Program-made: the position numbers and the translations under genes
In this document: positions 8,559 to 12,966 of the stretch, one piece after another
How positions within the stretch are numbered: position 1 is the first letter of the stretch
Layout of the letters: every line of letters begins with the position of its first letter
Assembly (NCBI GenBank): GCA_937901285.1
Contig: CALCHI010000568.1
Coordinates: forward strand, 1-12,966
Length of the DNA: 12,966 nucleotides
Source of the DNA: UBA8437 sp003445035
GTDB taxonomy: Bacteria > Planctomycetota > Planctomycetia > Planctomycetales > Planctomycetaceae
Direction: 5' to 3'
Notes under the pieces: generated by a model
Told to the model about the DNA's origin: nothing
The model's database searches: none
The model's input: the letters and a program-made list of their open reading frames with translations, nothing else

Positions 8559-9527
8559 GTGACCTGCTTTGTCGATTCCACCAGAGATGGCCGATCCCTG
8601 TTCCGCCTGCCACTGCCCATCCTGTTGGCGGCGACGCTGGCTGTCCTGTCCAATCAGGGAGCAGATGGGCTGGCTGCGCCACCGGCTGCCGAACGCGACA
8701 GGCCGGAGACCGCTCGGCTGGACGTGTCGAGGTACGTGGTGGACGTCGAGGCCAGGAAGATCCGCGGCGTTTTCGGAAACGCATCGGGGCTGACGTTTCG
8801 TCCCGAATCCCGCAGCCTGTTCCTGGTGATCAATTCGCCGACAAGGATGGTGGAGATCGACCTGCAGGGAAAAGTCAAACGGAGCATCCGGCTGGCCGGT
8901 TTCGAGGACACCGAGGGTGTGGCCTACCTGGGCCAGGACCGGTTCGGCATTCTCGACGAGCGTCGCCGTCACCTGTGTGTGGTCCACGTCGAAAAGACCG
9001 CCCGCTCGATCAAGTTCAGTGACCTGAAACGCGTCGAGAATACGGCACCGCCGGAGCAGGGGGGGTGGTACCTGTTGGTCGACCCCAAACCGACACCCAA
9101 CGTCGGGCTGGAAGGCCTGTCGTTCGACAAGGAGAACCGACGATTTTTCATCGTCAAGGAAAAGAACCCGCGGAAGTTCTTCCATGTCACTCTGGGCCCC
9201 GACCCGGACTCGGTGCCGATGATCACCGAGCCATGGAAAAAGAGCCGCCTGAAATCCCTGCGCCAGAAGGACCTCTCGGGTGTTCATTTTCACTCGGCCA
9301 CCAGACAGTTGCTGGTCATGAGCCACGAATCCCGCAACATCGTCCAGTGTTCGCTCGATGGACGTCCCGTGTCCCGACTTTCCCTGGACGTCGGTTCGGC
9401 AGGACTCAAGCGAGGGGTTCCCCAGGCCGAGGGGATCACGATGGACGACCGGCAGGTGCTCTACGTCCTCAGCGAACCGAATCTCTTTTACGTGTTCAAG
9501 CCGCCGCCCACGGAGACCAACAAATGA
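8559..9527 (+). CDS. Exported SdiA-regulated (YjiK-like) beta-propeller protein
   Basis: The product has 322 residues from the GTG start. A signal peptide covers about 1-40 (LFRLPLPILLAATLAVL core, cut near GLAAPP). The rest matches the SdiA-regulated domain in motif order: ASGLTFRPESRSLFLVIN (75-92), DTEGVAYLG (117-125), VGLEGLSFDKENRRFFIVKE (182-201), DLSGVHFHSATRQLLVMSHE (238-257), and QAEGITMDDRQVLYVLSEPN with LFYVF (289-313). This family is a six-bladed propeller of unknown function, named after the E. coli gene yjiK; ligand binding or a phosphoesterase-like role has been suspected but not established to my knowledge. Length is normal for the family. Its stop overlaps the next start (ATGA, 9524-9527), so the two are translationally coupled. 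Longer in-frame extensions upstream lack signal-peptide character and are not used. SdiA itself is not expected in this organism, so the name says nothing about regulation here. Confidence 0.9.
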   Translation: MTCFVDSTRDGRSLFRLPLPILLAATLAVLSNQGADGLAAPPAAERDRPETARLDVSRYVVDVEARKIRGVFGNASGLTFRPESRSLFLVINSPTRMVEIDLQGKVKRSIRLAGFEDTEGVAYLGQDRFGILDERRRHLCVVHVEKTARSIKFSDLKRVENTAPPEQGGWYLLVDPKPTPNVGLEGLSFDKENRRFFIVKEKNPRKFFHVTLGPDPDSVPMITEPWKKSRLKSLRQKDLSGVHFHSATRQLLVMSHESRNIVQCSLDGRPVSRLSLDVGSAGLKRGVPQAEGITMDDRQVLYVLSEPNLFYVFKPPPTETNK

Positions 9528-10399
9528 AAATCGTCACAAGACCGTGGTGGCACCTGGTGGCCGTTCTGGGAATCGCCTCCCAGACGTTATTGGCTCAATC
9601 ACAACCTCCAACCGACACCAAGCCACTGACCGTCGGAAACGTGCCCGTCGCCGAGATCCTGACGAAACTGGGGGCCAGGCTCGAAAAAGGCGTTTCGCCC
9701 GGGGAACGGGACGGTCACGCTCGTCAATTCGACCGGACCGATACGAACCGGGACGGGAAACATTCCAGAAAGGAATACGTCGACGGTGGACGTTACCTGA
9801 CACCCCGGGCCCGCTCGGGCATCTTCCGGGCTGCCGACGGCAACGGGGACGGGGTTGTCACCAGGGCCGAGTACATCCTGAACCGGATCATCACCGACGA
9901 GGCCAAGAACATCGTTCAGCGGATGGATGACGACCGGGACGGGTCAGTCGAGCGACGAGAATTCGTCGGACATTCGAAGAAACCGCTGGGTGGCGAGAAA
10001 CTGGCCGGCCAGGTGTTTTCCGCGCTGGACCCGAATGGCGATGGCGTGATCCTGGTTCCCGAGTACCTGCGAGTCTGGGGAAAATGGGCACGGTCCGGAC
10101 GCCCGTCGGCAGAGAAACGGATTGCGGCACTGCCAGCCGAAACCGGCGACTCAAAAAATCAGCGTGCCGGCTCCCGTGGTGAACGCCCCGAGAGATTCGG
10201 CCCACCCGGCGGTCGTGGCAGCCGGTTTGGTGGCGGTCCGCCAAGTCCCGAGGAGTTCGTCAAGCGGGCGTTCCAGTTCGACGTCGACAAGGACGGGAAA
10301 CTCGACCGCAAGGAACTGACGAAACTGGCCGAGAGCCTGGGCCGTCGTCGCGGCGGACGGAGCGGTTCGGGGCGACGCGGCCGGTTCGGCAGCCGCTGA
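9524..10399 (+). CDS. Secreted five-EF-hand protein with Arg/Gly-rich tail
   Basis: This 291-residue protein starts at an ATG that overlaps the upstream stop by 4 bp, with GGAG at 9512-9515 giving an 8 base spacing. Residues 1-24 form a signal peptide (cut near LLA/QSQ). Five canonical 12-residue EF-hand loops are present: DTNRDGKHSRKE (73-84), DGNGDGVVTRAE (105-116), DDDRDGSVERRE (135-146), DPNGDGVILVPE (169-180) and DVDKDGKLDRKE (253-264). All carry D/N at 1, 3 and 5, Gly at 6 and Glu at 12, so calcium binding is expected at each; loop 1 has His at the usually hydrophobic position 8. Loops 1-4 are spaced about 30-34 residues apart. A low-complexity linker rich in R, G, P and S (205-240) precedes loop 5, and the tail after 272 is almost wholly R, G and S. 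It is probably periplasmic or surface located. Coupling suggests a shared role with the YjiK-like propeller. Confidence 0.92.
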   Translation: MKIVTRPWWHLVAVLGIASQTLLAQSQPPTDTKPLTVGNVPVAEILTKLGARLEKGVSPGERDGHARQFDRTDTNRDGKHSRKEYVDGGRYLTPRARSGIFRAADGNGDGVVTRAEYILNRIITDEAKNIVQRMDDDRDGSVERREFVGHSKKPLGGEKLAGQVFSALDPNGDGVILVPEYLRVWGKWARSGRPSAEKRIAALPAETGDSKNQRAGSRGERPERFGPPGGRGSRFGGGPPSPEEFVKRAFQFDVDKDGKLDRKELTKLAESLGRRRGGRSGSGRRGRFGSR

Positions 10400-10420
10400 A
10401 CCGATTGCCCCCGACGTGGA

Positions 10421-10447
10421 ATGTCGATCCCGCTAGGGGATCGACGT
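10421..10447. terminator. Hairpin at convergent gene ends, possible bidirectional terminator
   Basis: A perfect 9 bp inverted repeat, GTCGATCCC (10423-10431) and GGGATCGAC (10437-10445), encloses the 5-base loop GCTAG. A G-T and an A-T pair extend the stem to 10421-10447. It lies just after the EF-hand gene (stop at 10399) and overlaps the 3' end of the aldolase gene, whose TAG stop (10435-10433) falls in the loop. No T-tract follows on either strand, so it is not a classical intrinsic terminator. It may act by structure, by Rho-dependent pausing, or to protect transcript ends. Confidence 0.5.
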
Positions 10448-11341
10448 GAAGTGCTCCTCGTACACCGCGCGGCACGCGAGCGATTCCTCTTCGCTGAACC
10501 CCAGGTACGGCGGCAGCAGGCGATTGGAGAACGAGGGATCAAGCAGCCAGAGGAACGTCTTGTCGTAGGCCCCGTCGATCATCTCTCGCTGGCACACCGA
10601 CACCATTTTCTCGCAGGCATGGTGGAACAGTCGGGTGATCCGGAACAGTTCCTCCAGGTCCTTGTTCTTGCCGGCCTCGAAGAACTGCCAGGTCGTTTTC
10701 GGGAACAGGGCATCGAAGCTGCACAGCAACGAGCACTCGGCCAACGTGCAGCCCATCGCAAAATTGCCTTCCAGCAGGAAGTGCTGCAGTTCCGGCGAGT
10801 GTGTCAACAGGTCATACGTGCGGGCGTAGTCGGTGGAACTGTTCTTGGTGGCCACCAGGTTGGGAACCGCTTCGGCGATCCGGTGGTACTCGTGGCCCCG
10901 AATGATCCGGCCGGCCCGCGGCAGGTTGTAGTGCAGGAACCGGCAATCGGGAAACCGGCCGCAGACGGTCTGGAAGAACAGCATCGTCTCGGATTCGTCG
11001 AGCGTCCCCCAACTGGGCAGGGAGATCTGGAACATGCGGATGCCCAGGTCGTAGGCGATCTGCATCTTCAGCAGCGTCTCTTCCATCGAGGTGCCGATGA
11101 CACCGATCTGTGGGTCGATACCGTCGCCGACCGCCAGGCCCGCGAAGATCTCGACCACCTGCTGGAACCGCTCACGAGTCAGAGCGTACCCCTCGCCGGC
11201 GGTGCCCATCAGGTACAGGCACTTGTATCCGTCGTCGAGTGTCGACTGGATGTGACGTTCGAAGACGGGCACATCCAGTTCGAAATCCTCGGTCCACGGC
11301 AACATGCACGCGGCCAGGTTGTTCTGAGGGTAACGTGGCAT
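10433..11341 (-). CDS. DapA/N-acetylneuraminate lyase superfamily aldolase, diverged
   Basis: The product has 302 residues, the usual size for the family, and no signal peptide, so it is cytoplasmic. Family signatures are GTAGEGYALT (46-55, consensus GTTGE), HYNLP (137-141) and LVATKNSS (162-169). Y138 and K166 are 28 residues apart, exactly as Tyr133 and the Schiff-base Lys161 of E. coli DapA, so pyruvate-type Schiff-base chemistry is likely conserved. However, the second Thr of GTTGE is Ala48, the tyrosine pair at DapA 106-107 is replaced by SWG (110-112), and the DapA Arg138 position is Ala143. True dihydrodipicolinate synthase is therefore unlikely; a 2-keto-3-deoxy-sugar-acid aldolase or dehydratase, or a planctomycete-specific subfamily, fits better. 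The C-terminal third is alpha-helical as expected. A weak GAGAG precedes the ATG by 7 bases. It lies downstream of the large partial gene on the same strand, 143 bp away, and may be cotranscribed with it. Confidence 0.88.
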   Translation of the reverse strand: MPRYPQNNLAACMLPWTEDFELDVPVFERHIQSTLDDGYKCLYLMGTAGEGYALTRERFQQVVEIFAGLAVGDGIDPQIGVIGTSMEETLLKMQIAYDLGIRMFQISLPSWGTLDESETMLFFQTVCGRFPDCRFLHYNLPRAGRIIRGHEYHRIAEAVPNLVATKNSSTDYARTYDLLTHSPELQHFLLEGNFAMGCTLAECSLLCSFDALFPKTTWQFFEAGKNKDLEELFRITRLFHHACEKMVSVCQREMIDGAYDKTFLWLLDPSFSNRLLPPYLGFSEEESLACRAVYEEHFTSIP

Positions 11342-11356
11342 TGATGTTCTCTCGAA

Positions 11357-11488
11357 TCAGGTGCCGGACAAATCGGCTGCTGGTGTTGTGAAGCCCCGGC
11401 CCGTATCCCGGACCGCCGCCAGTCTCACGTCGCCGGCCCTCGGCCGCAACCGATCCACGCCTGTCACCAGGTCAGCGACATCTCTCAT
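11357..11488 (-). CDS. Possible 43-codon small ORF between the large partial gene and the aldolase
   Basis: An ATG at 11488 overlaps the TGA of the upstream gene (ATGA, 11488-11485) and opens a frame of 43 codons that ends at TGA 11359-11357, 15 bp before the aldolase ATG. The peptide begins MRDVADLVTGVDRLRPRAGD and is hydrophilic with no membrane segment or recognised motif. The arrangement would allow translational coupling through the whole operon. Against it, open frames this short are common by chance in GC-rich DNA and there is no clear Shine-Dalgarno. If it is not translated, this stretch is simply the leader of the aldolase gene. Confidence 0.25.
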   Translation of the reverse strand: MRDVADLVTGVDRLRPRAGDVRLAAVRDTGRGFTTPAADLSGT

Positions 11489-12966
11489 TTCGCGTCGCCG
11501 GGACGCTTCAACTTCACCGGCAGCAGCGTGATCGAACGAACTCCCACCGTCCCGTAGTTCAGGAACTCGTCGTCGCGGAACTCGAACCGGATGTCCGAGA
11601 GCCTTGCCCCGGTCAACTCGACGGCACCGGTCGATCCACCCGGCGCGTGAGCCCCGAAGGCAATGAAATCGGTCAGCGCCACGGGACCGACTCCACCCGG
11701 ATTGCAGTTGTCGGCGTCGGCCGGGTGGTACTTGAAGAAGCCGTCTCGCGAACCGGGTTCAAACGACAGGCGGCCCGACGACCCGGGTCGCAACGACATG
11801 CGGTAGGAAAACGACCCGTTGCGGTCGCCGGGAGGCGAGCCGGCGTTGTGCTTCTTGACGTTGGCGTGCATCACGTCCACCAGCACCTCGTAGACCCCGT
11901 CTGGCAACGGCCGGTCCGATCGAGGTCGGAATGTCACCGATCCCTTGCTGTTGAGCGGCCCACCCTTGGGGACGATCGACAGCGACACGTAATCGCCGGA
12001 AAAGAACCAGTTCTGTCGGCCGGCTCCGGGTGCACCGGCCGGTGACGAGTTGGAGATCTCCATCCTCTTGGCCGGAAAGGTCCACCGGGCCGACAACGAC
12101 GCCTTCTGCCTGCGAAATTCCTCGATCGCCTGCAGGTATTCCGGCGGGAGTTTCAACCAGGGCAGGCTGTACAGCCAGACATAGCCGTCGCTGAATTCCG
12201 ACGCATACCGCAGCGTGTTGTAGAGTTGCCCGGGGGTCTGGGTGTTCTTCTTGAAGTCGGCCTGTAGCGAGTTCTCACCGGCACCGCCATGAATGAACAA
12301 GCCGAAACCGACGCGGATCATCTTTCGGTACCTCGCCGGATCTGCCGACAGTTCGGAAGCCGTTTGCCTGATCAGGGTGCGGGCGCGGGCGAACTCGGCC
12401 CGTGCCCGGAACCCGTAGGCCCCTTCGAACACGTCGATGATCTCGTTCCTGGAAGTCGCCTTGTCCATCAACCCGTCCACGAAAGCGGGCATCAGGGCCA
12501 TGATGTTGTGGGTCAGCGGAGATTTGGGATTCCGGGGATCGCGGCAGGCTGACGATGTGGCAAATGTGATCAACAGCTTCGCGTCGGGCATCTGAGAATT
12601 GACCGCGGCCATGAACTGGCGGCCTCTCCGACGCACGTGAGGCTTGTACTCCTCGAACGTCAACTCGGGATGTCCTCCAAAACGGAACGGCGAGATGCCG
12701 CTGCCGTAGTAGTGGTACATCTCCGAATCGAGCATCAGCCCCGTGGCCCCGCATTCCCTGGCGCCCCTGGCCGCCAACGCGACGTTCTCCAGGACCCTGT
12801 CCCATGTCGCGTCGTTCCCCAGGCAATCGGGCACCATGCCGATATCGACCCGGACAAAATTCTGTTTCAGGTTGCCGAGCTTCAACGACCGCCACGTGTC
12901 GATGTCCGGCTTGATCTTCGAGTAAACGAATCGCTTCGGCTTGGTGCTGAACCCGTCGTCAACAAA
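11485..12966 (-). CDS. Large protein with TIM-barrel glycosidase-like domain and C-terminal beta-sandwich (5' end beyond window)
   Basis: The frame is open to the right edge: 493 residues are visible and the start is missing. A TTG at 12885 is an internal Leu, not a start, because the 27 codons before it (FVDDGFSTKPKRFVYSKIKP...) are open and read like mature protein. Numbering from the edge, 1-285 alternates hydrophobic strands and helices as a TIM barrel would: FVRVDIGMV, GATGLMLDSEMYHYY (D80, E82), AKLLITFAT, IIDVFEGAYGF (E181), MIRVGFGLFIHGG, DGYVWLYSLPWLKLPPEYL. Acidic residues at strand ends and the final YVWLYS...LPPEYLQAIEEFR are reminiscent of glycoside hydrolases, but I cannot name a family. 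Residues about 312-493 look like a beta-sandwich (YVSLSIVP, GVYEVLVDVMHAN, FSYRMSLRPG, IRFEF, VGVRSITLLPVKL), possibly carbohydrate binding. Secretion is likely but the signal region is off the window. It probably begins the operon that ends with the aldolase. Confidence 0.8.
   Translation of the reverse strand, partial: FVDDGFSTKPKRFVYSKIKPDIDTWRSLKLGNLKQNFVRVDIGMVPDCLGNDATWDRVLENVALAARGARECGATGLMLDSEMYHYYGSGISPFRFGGHPELTFEEYKPHVRRRGRQFMAAVNSQMPDAKLLITFATSSACRDPRNPKSPLTHNIMALMPAFVDGLMDKATSRNEIIDVFEGAYGFRARAEFARARTLIRQTASELSADPARYRKMIRVGFGLFIHGGAGENSLQADFKKNTQTPGQLYNTLRYASEFSDGYVWLYSLPWLKLPPEYLQAIEEFRRQKASLSARWTFPAKRMEISNSSPAGAPGAGRQNWFFSGDYVSLSIVPKGGPLNSKGSVTFRPRSDRPLPDGVYEVLVDVMHANVKKHNAGSPPGDRNGSFSYRMSLRPGSSGRLSFEPGSRDGFFKYHPADADNCNPGGVGPVALTDFIAFGAHAPGGSTGAVELTGARLSDIRFEFRDDEFLNYGTVGVRSITLLPVKLKRPGDAK

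Noticed and set aside
10421..11344. 307-codon open frame on the plus strand
   Set aside because: It covers the aldolase gene in antisense; the minus strand has the DapA-family signatures with correct active-site spacing.
12883..12885. TTG at 12885 as the start of the large right-edge gene
   Set aside because: The same frame is open for all 27 codons to the window edge and reads like mature enzyme sequence, so the gene is truncated by the window.
1..12966. CRISPR array, tandem repeats, tRNA, insertion sequence or toxin-antitoxin pair
   Set aside because: No regularly spaced repeats, tRNA-like fold, transposase motifs or small paired genes with known toxin or antitoxin motifs were seen on either strand.

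Overview
The window is GC-rich, densely coded bacterial DNA that most likely comes from a planctomycete (phylum Planctomycetota). The reasons are a DUF1501 protein, a metallophosphoesterase fused to a PQQ-type beta-propeller, a secreted EF-hand protein with an Arg/Gly-rich tail, long secreted parallel beta-helix proteins, and starts that often lack a clear Shine-Dalgarno sequence. This assignment is inferred from gene content. No RNA gene, CRISPR array, insertion sequence or phage gene was seen.

Layout, left to right. (1) Positions 1-4332, minus strand: two tandem exported calcineurin-like phosphoesterases. The upstream one (4332-2398) is complete. The downstream one (2348 to beyond the left edge) continues into a PQQ-like beta-propeller. 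(2) 4333-4467: a divergent intergenic region. (3) 4468-6933, plus strand: a secreted protein with two consecutive right-handed beta-helix domains, the second of pectate-lyase-superfamily type. (4) 8310-6946, minus strand: a DUF1501 protein, convergent with the beta-helix gene across only 12 bp. (5) 8311-8558: a second divergent intergenic region. (6) 8559-10399, plus strand: a two-gene operon of a SdiA-regulated (YjiK-like) beta-propeller and a five-EF-hand protein, coupled by an ATGA overlap. (7) 10421-10447: a hairpin at the convergent junction. (8) Minus strand from beyond the right edge to 10433: a large partial protein that looks like a TIM-barrel glycosidase with a C-terminal beta-sandwich, a possible 43-codon small ORF, and a diverged DapA-family aldolase.

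How it fits together. Five of the seven main products carry an N-terminal export signal. A sixth is truncated at its N terminus but looks like a mature secreted enzyme. Only the aldolase looks clearly cytoplasmic. The beta-helix protein, the glycosidase-like protein and the aldolase would suit breakdown of a polysaccharide outside the cytoplasm followed by cleavage of a keto-acid sugar inside, but no substrate can be read from the sequence. I see no defence system, biosynthetic cluster or mobile island. The most unusual points are the complementary loss of metal ligands in the two tandem phosphoesterases, the phosphoesterase-propeller fusion, the double beta-helix, the coupled propeller/EF-hand pair, and the aldolase lacking several DapA active-site residues.
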